The notes under the pieces are model-generated. The model saw only the letters and a list, made by a program, of their open reading frames with translations, had not been told where the DNA came from and did no database searches. Below, piece after piece: positions 1-7,968 of a DNA stretch of 64,000 nucleotides (positions are counted from its first letter, which is position 1; each line of letters opens with the position of its first letter). Origin of the DNA: Aureimonas frigidaquae (lineage in GTDB: Bacteria; Pseudomonadota; Alphaproteobacteria; Rhizobiales; Rhizobiaceae); contig NZ_BBWR01000010.1 in the NCBI RefSeq assembly GCF_001463905.1, positions 62,001 through 126,000 of the forward strand, read 5' to 3'. A program made the translations under genes and the position numbers.

Positions 1-489
1 CTCGTGCTCGCCGGCGGCGAGCCGGTCCAGGATTTCCCAGAACAGGGCGACGCGGCGCAGACCCTGCGCCTCGATCAGCCGCTCCATCAAGGGATGCACC
101 GCCCGGCTGGTGCCCCTGTCGAACAGAAGGCCGCGGCGGCTGCGCTCGAGAAGCGGCCGGATGGCCTGCATCTCGGCGATGGCGCCGCAGGCGCTTTCGA
201 TGAACTCTTCCGGAAACTGGATCACCATGGAGCGCGCCGGCACCGCTTCGCCGGCCGGCACGTCGCTGATCCAGTTCTGCGGCAGGTTCGGCCCCGTCAT
301 GATCAACTGCCCGGGCTCGAAATCGCCCACGAAGTCGCCAATGTAGAAACGGCCCGTCGTGGCCGCGATCATGTGGATCTCGTATTCGGGATGATAGTGC
401 CAGCGCACCGTGCGGAACGGATAGCCATGCATCCAGGCGGCGAAGGACTCGCCCTTGCGGATATGCACAAGCTCCAGATCGGGTTGCAT
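1..489 (-). CDS. AraC-family transcriptional regulator, N-terminal part (cut by window edge)
   Basis: The gene starts at an ATG at 489 and stays open to base 1, giving 163 residues. The sequence begins MQPDLELVHIRKGESFAAWM and continues with a cupin-like sensor fold (WHYHPEYEIH near residue 35, then a GDFVGDFEPGQ turn). In AraC/XylS proteins this jelly-roll binds the effector and the helix-turn-helix follows it, so the DNA-binding part should lie outside the window. The H-x-H pattern and the 'PGQL' beta-turn are seen directly. The regulator class is inferred because the HTH is not visible. The target is unknown; the nearest gene in the window is a nuclease facing the other way, about 450 bases off. 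Confidence 0.75.
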   Translation of the reverse strand, partial: MQPDLELVHIRKGESFAAWMHGYPFRTVRWHYHPEYEIHMIAATTGRFYIGDFVGDFEPGQLIMTGPNLPQNWISDVPAGEAVPARSMVIQFPEEFIESACGAIAEMQAIRPLLERSRRGLLFDRGTSRAVHPLMERLIEAQGLRRVALFWEILDRLAAGEHE

Positions 490-945
490 TCGGCGGCTCT
501 CCCACTGCGCGTCCTGCGCCTTTGACGGCGCGGGACCGGCTCCTCAACCGGCCCAGGCAACGCATTGCGCAGACGATAGGAGCCCGGCAGGCCACCGTTC
601 CACATCACAAATCGCCGATTGATGATAGTTTTTTGACGTTTTCGTCGGGTGATTGTGGTCGTGACCTGCGCAAGTCCCTCAGATGCAGGCCTGGTGGAGC
701 AGTGGGGCCGCTTCGGTGGTGACCGTAAACCCCATAAACTCTTTGCGATTTCTGGATGATGGCCGCACCGGGCAGTCGACGCACATCATCTCGCCCACCC
801 AGCCGGGAACGAAATCACATCACCCATGACTCATACTTTTTCGCAAGTGCAGCATGCGCAGGCATCCACACTTTCTGGTGGGTAAGTTCACGCATTCATC
901 AAACCTTTAGTTTAATTCTGATCGGATTTGCGCTACCCGTCCGCA
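490..945. other. Intergenic region between divergent AraC-type gene and nuclease gene
   Basis: About 456 bases carry no credible gene. The short open frames here have no ribosome-binding site and no recognisable protein. The stretch is richer in A+T than its surroundings near 601-660 and 885-930. A small inverted repeat, GACG-TTTT-CGTC, sits at 635-646 and could be an operator for the AraC-type regulator. The T-rich stretch around 903-922 is a plausible promoter area for the nuclease, but no confident -35/-10 pair can be named. Confidence 0.4.
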
Positions 946-1659
946 ATGATGTTCAAAGCCTTTGCCGCCCTTTTGATTCTCGCCTCCGTCTGTGGTCCTG
1001 CCGTGTCGCAGGAGCGCATCGTGTCCGGCCGCGCAAGCGTCGTCGATGGCGACACACTCGCCCTGGAGGGCGTGGCGCAGAGGGTGCGGCTGCACGGAAT
1101 CGACGCGCCGGAAGGCAAGCAAAGCTGCACGAATGCCGCCGGCCAGACCTATCTGTGCGGTGCGAAGGCCGCGCAGGCGCTGGCGGGACTGATCGGGCGC
1201 AATGGCCGCGTCGTCTGCCGGCAGGAAGACATGGACCGTTACGGCCGCATCGTCGCACGGTGCAGCACCCGCGACAGGGTCGAGGTGAACGCTGCCATGG
1301 TCCGGTCCGGATGGGCGGTCGATTACCGGCGCTACAGCCGTGGCGCCTATGCCCGGCAGGAACAGGCGGCACGCCGCGACAAGGCCGGCCTGTGGGAAGG
1401 CCGCTTCGTCACGCCAGAGGAGTGGCGGCGCGGCAAACGCATGCCGGCCGGAAGGGGCGACCCCGTCATCGCGGTCGAGGGCACCTGCCGCATCAAGGGC
1501 AATATCGGCCAGCGCGCGCGCATCTATCATATGCCGGGTTCTGCCGCTTACGACAGCGTGCGCATCGACACGTCCCGCGGCGAGCGCTGGTTCTGCTCCG
1601 AGCGCGAGGCCCGCGACGCCGGCTGGCGCCCGATCCACGGCCCTGGCGGCGCGAGCTGA
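946..1659 (+). CDS. Secreted thermonuclease-family (SNase-like) protein
   Basis: This is a 237-residue protein with a signal peptide (hydrophobic residues 5-20, likely cleavage after VSQ) followed by a staphylococcal-nuclease OB-fold. The motifs VVDGDTL (D34, D36), RVRLHGIDAPE (R48, D53, E56) and DRYGRIV (R101) align with the calcium and catalytic residues of Staphylococcus nuclease. It should cleave nucleic acids in the periplasm or outside the cell. A C-terminal extension of about 70 residues with the motif GERWFCSE is, from memory, common in alphaproteobacterial members and may be an add-on domain. The ATG-ATG at 946/949 was chosen because it opens directly on the signal peptide; a TTG at 928 would add six residues. 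No clear Shine-Dalgarno is visible. Confidence 0.87.
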   Translation: MMFKAFAALLILASVCGPAVSQERIVSGRASVVDGDTLALEGVAQRVRLHGIDAPEGKQSCTNAAGQTYLCGAKAAQALAGLIGRNGRVVCRQEDMDRYGRIVARCSTRDRVEVNAAMVRSGWAVDYRRYSRGAYARQEQAARRDKAGLWEGRFVTPEEWRRGKRMPAGRGDPVIAVEGTCRIKGNIGQRARIYHMPGSAAYDSVRIDTSRGERWFCSEREARDAGWRPIHGPGGAS

Positions 1660-1869
1660 CGCGAGGCGCGCCGCGGCCCTGCCGGGTGCGTGACGACACA
1701 GCCGCTCCCTGCGCCCGCAGTGAGCCAAAAGCCCTTCGATGTCGCAACCCGTCTACACATCCATTGCGGAGCCGGTCGAAAACTCGTGTATACGGGTTGC
1801 GAAATCCTCTGTGCCGGACCCAAGCGGCAAAGAGCGCGCGCGGCGTCGCGCAAGGAGAAGGAAGCTGCG

Positions 1870-2169
1870 ATGAGCACCAGGCCCTACGACCCGAAGCATG
1901 CCGCCGAGTACGGCTATACCCGGCAGGATTGGGAGGCGGTGGACGGTTCGGAAGCGACCGATGACCAGCAGTCCCAGGCCGCCATGTTCTCCGAGGCGTT
2001 CCCGGATATACACCATGCCATCCTGCGCAAGCGCGGACCGGCCAGGACCAAGACGCCCATCTCGATCCGGCTGGACGACGACCTCGTCGCCAGGCTCCGC
2101 TCGTCCGGGCCCGGCTGGCAAGCCCGGGTCAACGACGCCCTGCGTCGCTGGCTCGACGATGCGGCCTGA
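1870..2169 (+). CDS. BrnA-like antitoxin family protein, orphan
   Basis: This is a 99-residue protein with a good ribosome-binding site (AAGGAG about 12 bases upstream of the ATG). The C-terminal third (ISIRLDDDLVARLRSSGPGW, then QARVNDALRRWL) matches the ribbon-helix-helix-like DNA-binding region of BrnA antitoxins (PF14384 type), in which 'SIRLD...GPGWQxRxNxxLR' is the hallmark. BrnA normally neutralises and co-represses the RNase BrnT, whose gene lies just upstream of brnA. No BrnT-like frame is present upstream (1660-1869) or downstream, so this copy is solitary or acts as a stand-alone regulator. The family call is fairly safe; an active toxin-antitoxin role is not supported here. Confidence 0.75.
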   Translation: MSTRPYDPKHAAEYGYTRQDWEAVDGSEATDDQQSQAAMFSEAFPDIHHAILRKRGPARTKTPISIRLDDDLVARLRSSGPGWQARVNDALRRWLDDAA

Positions 2170-2211
2170 ACGCAGCGCCTGCCGGCCCACGCCCAGGTCC
2201 CGCGCCCGGCA

Positions 2212-3255
2212 TTAGCCGAGCGCGTCGAGGATCGCCTGGCCGATCGTCTCGGTCCGGTCGCGTCCGGGAACGGTTCCGATGCCCCGGGCCGTGGTGGCCT
2301 CGATGGCGGCCATGACGGCGGCTGCGGCCTCGCTTTGCCCCAGATGGTCCAGCATCATCGCGGCGGACCAGATCGCGGCGATGGGATTGGCGATGCCCAG
2401 ATGGGCGATGTCGGGGGCCGATCCATGGACGGGTTCGAACATGGACGGCGCGCTGCGGTCGGGATTGATGTTGGCCGAGGCCGCGAAGCCGAGCCCGCCC
2501 TGTATAGCGGCGCCGAGATCGGTCAGGATGTCGCCGAAGAGGTTCGAGGCCACCACCACGTCCAGGCTTTCCGGCGCCATGACCATCCGCGCCGCCATGG
2601 CATCGATATGGTAGTGCGACACGGCGACATCGGGATAGTCCCGGGCCACGATGCGCGTGATGTCGTCCCAGAACACCATGGAATGCTTTTGCGCGTTCGA
2701 CTTGGTCACGGAGGCGAGGATGCCCCGGCGTGTCCGCGCCATATCGAAGGCGAAGCGCAGGATGCGCTCGACGCCCGCCCGGGTGAAGATGGCCGTCTCC
2801 ACCGCGACCTCGGCGGCGGTCCCCTGGTGAACGCGCCCGCCGGCACCCGAATACTCCCCTTCCGTGTTTTCGCGGATGCAGAGAATGTCGAATCCTTCGC
2901 TGCGCAACGGCCCCGTGACCCCCGGCAGCAGGCGGTGCGGCCGCATATTGGCATATTGCACGAAGGCTTTGCGAATGGGCAGGAGCAGGCCATGCAGCGA
3001 CACGGCGTCGGGCACCGCGTCCGGCCAGCCGACCGCCCCGAGCAGGATCGCGTCGAAGGCCCGTAGCGTCTCGATACCGTCCGGCGGCATCATGGCGCCC
3101 GTTTCCTTGTAAAAGCGGCAGGACCAGGGAAACACGACGCCCGTCAGCTCGGCCCCGTGCCTGGACGCCGCCGTACGGGCGATGTCGAAGGCCCATGCGG
3201 TCACGTCCTCGCCGATCCCATCTCCGGGAATGAGCGCCACTTTGAACTCTGCCAT
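2212..3255 (-). CDS. Isocitrate/isopropylmalate dehydrogenase family protein, tartrate/D-malate dehydrogenase-like
   Basis: This 347-residue NAD-dependent beta-decarboxylating dehydrogenase starts at an ATG at 3255 behind a GGAGG ribosome-binding site. Family hallmarks are visible: IPGDGIGEDV near the N-terminus, IRENTEGEYSG (substrate-binding arginine and glutamate), SVTKSNAQKHSM with the catalytic lysine region, VVASNLFGDILTDLGAAIQG (metal-binding aspartates) and FEPVHGSAPDIA near the end. The ENTEGEYSG form and the W-P-x-x-V-P-D-x-x-S-L-H loop fit tartrate dehydrogenase/decarboxylase (TtuC) and D-malate dehydrogenase (DmlA) better than LeuB. It would oxidise and decarboxylate a 2-hydroxy diacid in the cytoplasm. 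No leuC/leuD neighbour is present, which also argues against a leucine role. Substrate is inferred from motifs only. Confidence 0.85.
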   Translation of the reverse strand: MAEFKVALIPGDGIGEDVTAWAFDIARTAASRHGAELTGVVFPWSCRFYKETGAMMPPDGIETLRAFDAILLGAVGWPDAVPDAVSLHGLLLPIRKAFVQYANMRPHRLLPGVTGPLRSEGFDILCIRENTEGEYSGAGGRVHQGTAAEVAVETAIFTRAGVERILRFAFDMARTRRGILASVTKSNAQKHSMVFWDDITRIVARDYPDVAVSHYHIDAMAARMVMAPESLDVVVASNLFGDILTDLGAAIQGGLGFAASANINPDRSAPSMFEPVHGSAPDIAHLGIANPIAAIWSAAMMLDHLGQSEAAAAVMAAIEATTARGIGTVPGRDRTETIGQAILDALG

Positions 3256-3561
3256 GCATCCTCCACGTCGATTCGGACGGTCCGCCAAGATCGGCCCGGC
3301 GGCGCAGCATAGACTTGGGGTTGGCCGCATCGGAAGACCCATGCGACGGCGCGGATCCGTCAGCCGTCATGTCCCTGTCGCAGAATGGCGCTACTCCCCA
3401 TCCCGGAAGCGTCGCCCGCCGTCCGAACCGGCCTGCCACGTGATCCCCATTTCGCCCGGCCGGGACAACCGCGCCGGGCATTTTCTTGGGCGCCTTGCAA
3501 TACCGCTTCTTGTGCACTGCAGCAACGCATGCTTGTCTGGTTGCGCCGAGAGGATGAGCGC
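3256..3561. other. Intergenic region upstream of divergent dehydrogenase and small membrane protein
   Basis: About 306 bases hold no credible coding sequence. The open frames on both strands lack start signals and recognisable content. The region must hold the promoter of the dehydrogenase on the minus strand and possibly that of the small gene at 3562. I see no strong hairpin or operator. Confidence 0.35.
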
Positions 3562-3699
3562 ATGGACGATCTGAAACTTCGGGTGGTGCAGGCGGCCGCG
3601 GCCGTCGCGGTGATGATCGTCGCACTCTGTGCCCTGTCGGAGCGCGCCAGGACGAGCGATCTCATCCGGTCGATGCCGGTGGCTGAATCCGCTCCTTGA
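3562..3699 (+). CDS. Hypothetical small membrane protein (45 aa)
   Basis: This is a short open frame of 45 residues beginning MDDLKLRVVQAAAAVAVMIV. It has a GAGAGG ribosome-binding-like stretch about ten bases upstream. Residues 8-26 form a single hydrophobic helix followed by a basic and polar tail, so it would be a one-helix inner-membrane or secreted peptide. No family is recognised. The gene is kept because of the start signals and the coherent helix, but short frames of this kind can be chance. It precedes the exported SGNH-like gene by 137 bases. Confidence 0.4.
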   Translation: MDDLKLRVVQAAAAVAVMIVALCALSERARTSDLIRSMPVAESAP

Positions 3700-3836
3700 T
3701 ACCCGGCCGACCGCCCCCCCCGGATGGCATCCGCCTACGCCCGAAGACGGATGCCGATCGCCCATGGGCTGAATTGATCCACACCCCCCAAAAGTCTGTA
3801 TTCGAGCCGATCTTCACCAATACGGAGCACGGCGAC

Positions 3837-4763
3837 ATGGCACGACGACAGATAAGCTCGAAGAGGCACCGGACCGGCCCAGGCCGGACCTGGCCTTTCG
3901 CGCGCCTGTCGGCCGCGCTCGGCCTTGCGCTCCTGATGTTCGGGCCGGCGGGTGCGCAGGCGGTCTCCCGCGACTTCTCGACCCGTGTCATCCAATCCGG
4001 CCACAGCCTGACCGACCCGATCCCGCCCATGCTGGAGCGCCTGGTCGCGGCAGGGGGTGGCGGCCGTGTCACGATCGCCCGTTCGACCATACCCGGCAGC
4101 ACGATGGACTGGCGCTGGGCGCATGACACGACGCCATTGCCCAACGCCCGGACGCAGATCGCCGATTACGACCTTCTCGTCCTGACCGAGCGCGTTTCCC
4201 TGTCGGGCACCATGCCCTGGCACAATTCCGACCGGGAGGCCCTTCGCTGGGCCGAGAACGCCTGGAAGAACGGGCGTGGCGGCAATGGCGCGGAAACCAT
4301 GCTCTACGCCACCTGGGTCCAGATCACGAGCGGGCCGAATTACGACAACCCCTACAAGGATGTCGAAGGCCATATCCCCTTCCGCCAGCGCATGCCGCTG
4401 GAATGGGCCCGCTGGGAAGCCATCGAGCGCTATGTGAACCTGCACCGGCCGCAAGGCATGCCGAAGGTGCAGATGATCCCCGGCCCGCTGCTCTTTGCCG
4501 AACTCTACGACGCGATCGAAGCCGGCAAGGCGCCGGGCGTCAGCGATATCTCGGCCCTGTTCCTCGACGACATCCATATCAACGATCTCGGGGCCTATTA
4601 CATCTCCCTCGCCCATTACGCGATGATCTACGGGCGGGATCCGAGGGGCCTGCCGGCCGATGTCGGCCAGGACTCTCCGCCGAGCCCCGAGCTGGCGGCC
4701 TTCATGCAGGACACGGTCTGGCGGGTGCTGACCGGATATCAGGGCTCCGGCCTGACCGACTGA
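3837..4763 (+). CDS. Exported SGNH-hydrolase-like protein
   Basis: This is a 308-residue protein. The N-terminus is basic, then residues 25-42 form a hydrophobic signal segment ending in GAQA. The mature part opens with IQSGHSLTD, resembling block I of SGNH/GDSL hydrolases with GHS in place of GDS. Near the C-terminus, DDIHINDLGAYYIS resembles block V (D-x-x-H), which supplies the catalytic Asp and His. A serine-Asp-His hydrolase acting on an ester or acyl group outside the cytoplasm is therefore plausible. The substrate is unknown. The three genes that follow encode a polyprenyltransferase, a polyprenyl-sugar glycosyltransferase and a small transporter, so a role in trimming or modifying a surface glycan is a reasonable guess. 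The SGNH label is moderate. Confidence 0.65.
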   Translation: MARRQISSKRHRTGPGRTWPFARLSAALGLALLMFGPAGAQAVSRDFSTRVIQSGHSLTDPIPPMLERLVAAGGGGRVTIARSTIPGSTMDWRWAHDTTPLPNARTQIADYDLLVLTERVSLSGTMPWHNSDREALRWAENAWKNGRGGNGAETMLYATWVQITSGPNYDNPYKDVEGHIPFRQRMPLEWARWEAIERYVNLHRPQGMPKVQMIPGPLLFAELYDAIEAGKAPGVSDISALFLDDIHINDLGAYYISLAHYAMIYGRDPRGLPADVGQDSPPSPELAAFMQDTVWRVLTGYQGSGLTD

Positions 4764-4875
4764 TGCCCGTGCCGGCCTTTTGCCGGCCCGGTCCATGACG
4801 ACGATTTTTGAGCACGGTTTCATTTTCAACAGCCCGCGCCCCGTAGAAGGGCGCCATTTTCAGAACAGGTGGTTC

Positions 4876-6327
4876 ATGAGCGTCGCGAACACGCCCTCCC
4901 CTGTCCTCGTGATCGACCTCGACGGGACGCTCTGCCGGACCGATACGTTGCACGAGGCACTCCTTTCCGCGGTGGCCGCCAACCCCTTCCGCCTGGTGCG
5001 ACTGATGGCCTGGCTGCGCGCCGGCAAGGCCGCCTTCAAGCGCAATGTCGCGGCGCAGACCATCATCCCGGCCGACTCGCTCCCCTATGACGAGGATGTC
5101 CTGGCCTATGTGCGCCAAGCCCGCGCCGAGGGACGGCGCACCGTCCTCGTCTCCGCCGCCGATCACCGCCAGGTGGAGGCCGTGGCCGACTATCTTGGCC
5201 TGTTCGACGAAGCCGTGGGAACCGGCGGCGTCGGCGGGCGAGAGATCAATCTGCGCGGCGGCGCCAAGGCGGACTATCTGGTGGCGCGCTATGGCGAGCG
5301 TGGGTTCGACTATGTGGGAGATTCGCGCGCCGACCTCGAAGTCTGGGCACGCGCCCGCCGGGCCATCGCGGTGCATGCCACCTCCGCCCTTCTGCGCGCC
5401 GCCCGCAGCCTCGACATCGATATCGAGGAGCTTGGTTCGAAGTCGGCGGCGCGCGCCAAGGCCTATGTCAAGGCACTGCGCCCGCACCAATGGTCCAAGA
5501 ACGTCCTGGTGCTTCTGCCGGTCCTCGCCTCGCACCAGTTCCACACCCTCGGCGCAGCCCTGGCGGCACTTGTCGCCTTCAGCCTGACGGCGTCCGGCGT
5601 CTATGTGTTGAACGACCTCGTCGATCTGAAGGCCGATCGCGCGCATCCGCGCAAGCGCAACCGTCCCTTCGCCTCGGGCGCAATCCCCATCACCCATGGC
5701 ATCGCCATGGCTGGGCTTCTGCTCGTCGCCGCGCTGGGGATCGCCTTTCTCTTCGCGCCGCCTGCCTTCATGGCCGTGCTCGGCCTCTATTTCGTGGCGA
5801 CATGCGCCTACTCCTTCTGGCTGAAGCGCAAGCTCCTGGTCGACGTGGTGGCTCTGGCCGGCCTCTACACGGTGCGCATCCTGGCCGGATCGGCCGCGAC
5901 GGGCATCTTCCTGTCGCCCTGGCTGATGGCCTTTTCCATGTTCTTCTTCTTCTCGCTCGCCGCCATCAAGCGGCAGGCCGAGCTGGTCGACCAGTTGAAG
6001 GCAGACCGTCCGGCCGTAGCGGGGCGTGGCTATTTCACCATCGATCTTCCGGTGCTGCGCTCCATGGCGGTCAGCGCCGGCCAGGCTTCGGTCATGGTGC
6101 TGGCGCTCTATATTTCGAGCAGCGACATCGACGCGCTCTATGCCCGCCCCGAGATCCTGTGGCTGGCCTGTCCGATCCTCTTCTACTGGTTGTCGCGCAT
6201 GGCCGTCATGACCGATCGCGGCTACATGAACGACGATCCGATCGTCTTCGCCATGCATGACCGGATCAGCCTCCTGTCGGGGGCGCTGGTCCTGGCCGTC
6301 GTGGCGGCAGCGGCACGGGGATGGTGA
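4876..6327 (+). CDS. HAD-phosphatase/UbiA-family prenyltransferase fusion protein
   Basis: This is a 483-residue two-domain protein. Residues 10-200 form a HAD-superfamily domain (VIDLDGTL with D14 and D16, VLVSAADHR, YVGDSRADLEVW). Residues 215-483 form a multi-helix UbiA membrane domain with the Asp-rich motif NDLVDLKADRAHPRKR-RP starting at N246. The order and the 'RPHQWSKNVLV' entry motif match bacterial HAD-UbiA fusions related to decaprenyl-phosphate phosphoribosyltransferase, which attach a phosphosugar to polyprenyl phosphate and then remove the phosphate. Here the HAD domain could supply that phosphatase step. The ATG at 4876 was chosen because it opens directly on the HAD motif. It is followed with overlap by the GT39-like gene, so the two are very likely co-transcribed. 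The exact donor sugar is unknown. Confidence 0.85.
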   Translation: MSVANTPSPVLVIDLDGTLCRTDTLHEALLSAVAANPFRLVRLMAWLRAGKAAFKRNVAAQTIIPADSLPYDEDVLAYVRQARAEGRRTVLVSAADHRQVEAVADYLGLFDEAVGTGGVGGREINLRGGAKADYLVARYGERGFDYVGDSRADLEVWARARRAIAVHATSALLRAARSLDIDIEELGSKSAARAKAYVKALRPHQWSKNVLVLLPVLASHQFHTLGAALAALVAFSLTASGVYVLNDLVDLKADRAHPRKRNRPFASGAIPITHGIAMAGLLLVAALGIAFLFAPPAFMAVLGLYFVATCAYSFWLKRKLLVDVVALAGLYTVRILAGSAATGIFLSPWLMAFSMFFFFSLAAIKRQAELVDQLKADRPAVAGRGYFTIDLPVLRSMAVSAGQASVMVLALYISSSDIDALYARPEILWLACPILFYWLSRMAVMTDRGYMNDDPIVFAMHDRISLLSGALVLAVVAAAARGW

Positions 6328-6329
6328 GC

Positions 6330-7598
6330 ATGGAAACCCAACTGGCCCTGCGCGGCTCGTCCCGCAGCTTCGCATTGTCGACGCGCGGCGCGCTCTGGTG
6401 CATCCTCACCGTCGCGCTCATGCTGCGGCTGGCCTGGGCGGCGCTCATTCCGCTCGATCCGGTGTCCGACAGCGTCGCCTACGAAACCTTCGCGCGCAAT
6501 ATCGCCGAACACGGCGTCTATGGCTGGACGCCGGACGAGCCCGGCGCCTTCTGGGCCGTCGGCACCTCGGCCATCGCCGCAGGCACCTATCTCCTGTTCG
6601 GGCAAAGCCATGCGGGCGTCATCGGGCTGAACATCCTGGCGAGCCTCGTTTCGATCCTGGTGGCCTACAGCCTCGGCAATCGCTGGTTCGGGCATCCGAA
6701 CGGCCTCGTCGCTGCGGCGATCATGGCGGTATGGCCGAACCTCATCCTTTTCACGACCATCCTGTCGAGCGAATTGTTCTTCCTCGGCCTGACCATGGGC
6801 GGTCTCTGGTTCTGGACGCGCCGCTCCGGCAACGCGCTTCTGAACCTTCTGGCCTGCGGCGTGATCTGGGGCGCGGCCTGTTACGTGCGTCCCGTCATCC
6901 TGCTGTTTCCGGCGGCCATGGCACTGGCCGACATGATCCGGGAGCGGCAGTTCCTGCGCCCCGTGGCACGGACGATCGGCGTCGTCGCCATCATCCTGGT
7001 TTGCGTGTCCCCCTGGACCTACCGCAACTATCTGGTCTTCGGGGAGCCGGTTCTCGTCTCTACCAATTTCGGCCCGAACTTCTGGATGGGGAACAATCCG
7101 CAGTCCAATGGCGGCTACATGGACATGCCGGAATGGTCCAAGGCGATGAGCGAAACCGAGCGCGCCCATGCCCTGTCCCGTGAAGCCAAGGCCTATGTTG
7201 CCGAGAACAAGGTGGCCTTCATCACCAATTCGCTCGTGAAGGCGGTCAAGCTCCACAACCGCGAGACGATCGGCGTCTGGTGGAACGGCATCTCGATCGA
7301 GCGGATCCTCGGCCATGCCGGCTCGGTGGCGCTGAAGATCGTCTCCAACGGCTACTGGTTCGTCACGCTCGGGCTGGCGCTCTGCGGCATCGTCCTTCTG
7401 GCCCTGGAACAGGGCCTTCTCGGACTGGCCCATCCGGCCCTTGCCGGCTGGGCCTACTTCACGGCCCTTCACGCCATCATCGTCGTGGAAGACCGCTATC
7501 ACATGCCGAGCGTCGGCTTCATCGCCATGCTGGCCGCCCTTTCCCTCACTGCCATATGGCGCCGTATGAGCGGCGGCCAGCGGCAGGCCGCCCGATAG
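6330..7598 (+). CDS. GT39-type (ArnT/PMT-like) membrane glycosyltransferase
   Basis: This integral membrane protein of about 422 residues has roughly ten hydrophobic helices. After the first helix comes 'DPVSDSVAYETFARNIAEHG', the periplasmic loop typical of GT-C enzymes that use polyprenyl-phosphate sugars; its Asp residues are the usual catalytic candidates. A second loop (NFGPNFWMGNNPQSNGGYMD) also fits bacterial GT39 members. The enzyme would move a sugar from undecaprenyl or decaprenyl phosphate to an acceptor on the outer face of the inner membrane. The gene overlaps or abuts the stop of the HAD-UbiA gene; an in-frame ATG at 6321 is an alternative start. It is followed 10 bases later by a small transporter. 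Acceptor and sugar are not readable. Confidence 0.82.
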   Translation: METQLALRGSSRSFALSTRGALWCILTVALMLRLAWAALIPLDPVSDSVAYETFARNIAEHGVYGWTPDEPGAFWAVGTSAIAAGTYLLFGQSHAGVIGLNILASLVSILVAYSLGNRWFGHPNGLVAAAIMAVWPNLILFTTILSSELFFLGLTMGGLWFWTRRSGNALLNLLACGVIWGAACYVRPVILLFPAAMALADMIRERQFLRPVARTIGVVAIILVCVSPWTYRNYLVFGEPVLVSTNFGPNFWMGNNPQSNGGYMDMPEWSKAMSETERAHALSREAKAYVAENKVAFITNSLVKAVKLHNRETIGVWWNGISIERILGHAGSVALKIVSNGYWFVTLGLALCGIVLLALEQGLLGLAHPALAGWAYFTALHAIIVVEDRYHMPSVGFIAMLAALSLTAIWRRMSGGQRQAAR

Positions 7599-7608
7599 GC
7601 ATATCGCG

Positions 7609-7965
7609 ATGACCCACTGGACCCTTATCTTCATTGCCGCCGCGGCCAATGTGATCCTGAACCTGTGCCTGCGCCAGACCGGCAAGGCCGTCGACCCGTC
7701 GAGTGTCGGCACGCTCATCGTCAGCCTTCTGACGACACCCTGGGCCTGGGTGTCCGGCGTCAGCGCCCTCGTCCTCGTATCGGCCTTCGTCGTGGCCGTG
7801 CGGACCTATTCGCTGAGCCTGACCTATACGGCGGTCACTGCCATCGCCATGGTCGCGCTGACCGCCGTCAGCGCGTCCCTGCAATATGAGACCGTCTCCG
7901 GCATGCGCATGGCGGGCCTGGCCTTCATCGTGGTCGGCCTGGCCATCAGCGCGCAGGCGGCCTGA
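7609..7965 (+). CDS. Small EamA/SMR-type membrane transporter (putative polyprenyl-sugar flippase)
   Basis: This 118-residue protein is almost wholly hydrophobic, with four predicted helices (about residues 4-20, 32-55, 60-82 and 95-116). Size and topology match the small multidrug resistance/ArnE-ArnF class of the drug/metabolite superfamily. ArnE/F flip undecaprenyl-phosphate-aminoarabinose. Its position as the last gene of a run with a UbiA-type enzyme and a GT39-type transferase suggests the same job: moving the lipid-linked sugar to the outer leaflet. It lacks the strongly conserved N-terminal Glu of drug-exporting SMR proteins, which favours a non-drug substrate. The function is inferred from context. 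Confidence 0.7.
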   Translation: MTHWTLIFIAAAANVILNLCLRQTGKAVDPSSVGTLIVSLLTTPWAWVSGVSALVLVSAFVVAVRTYSLSLTYTAVTAIAMVALTAVSASLQYETVSGMRMAGLAFIVVGLAISAQAA

Positions 7966-7968
7966 CGG

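Noticed and set aside
756-1964. Plus-strand frame overlapping the nuclease in another frame
   Set aside because: It contains no domain and covers the nuclease gene, whose active-site residues are clear.
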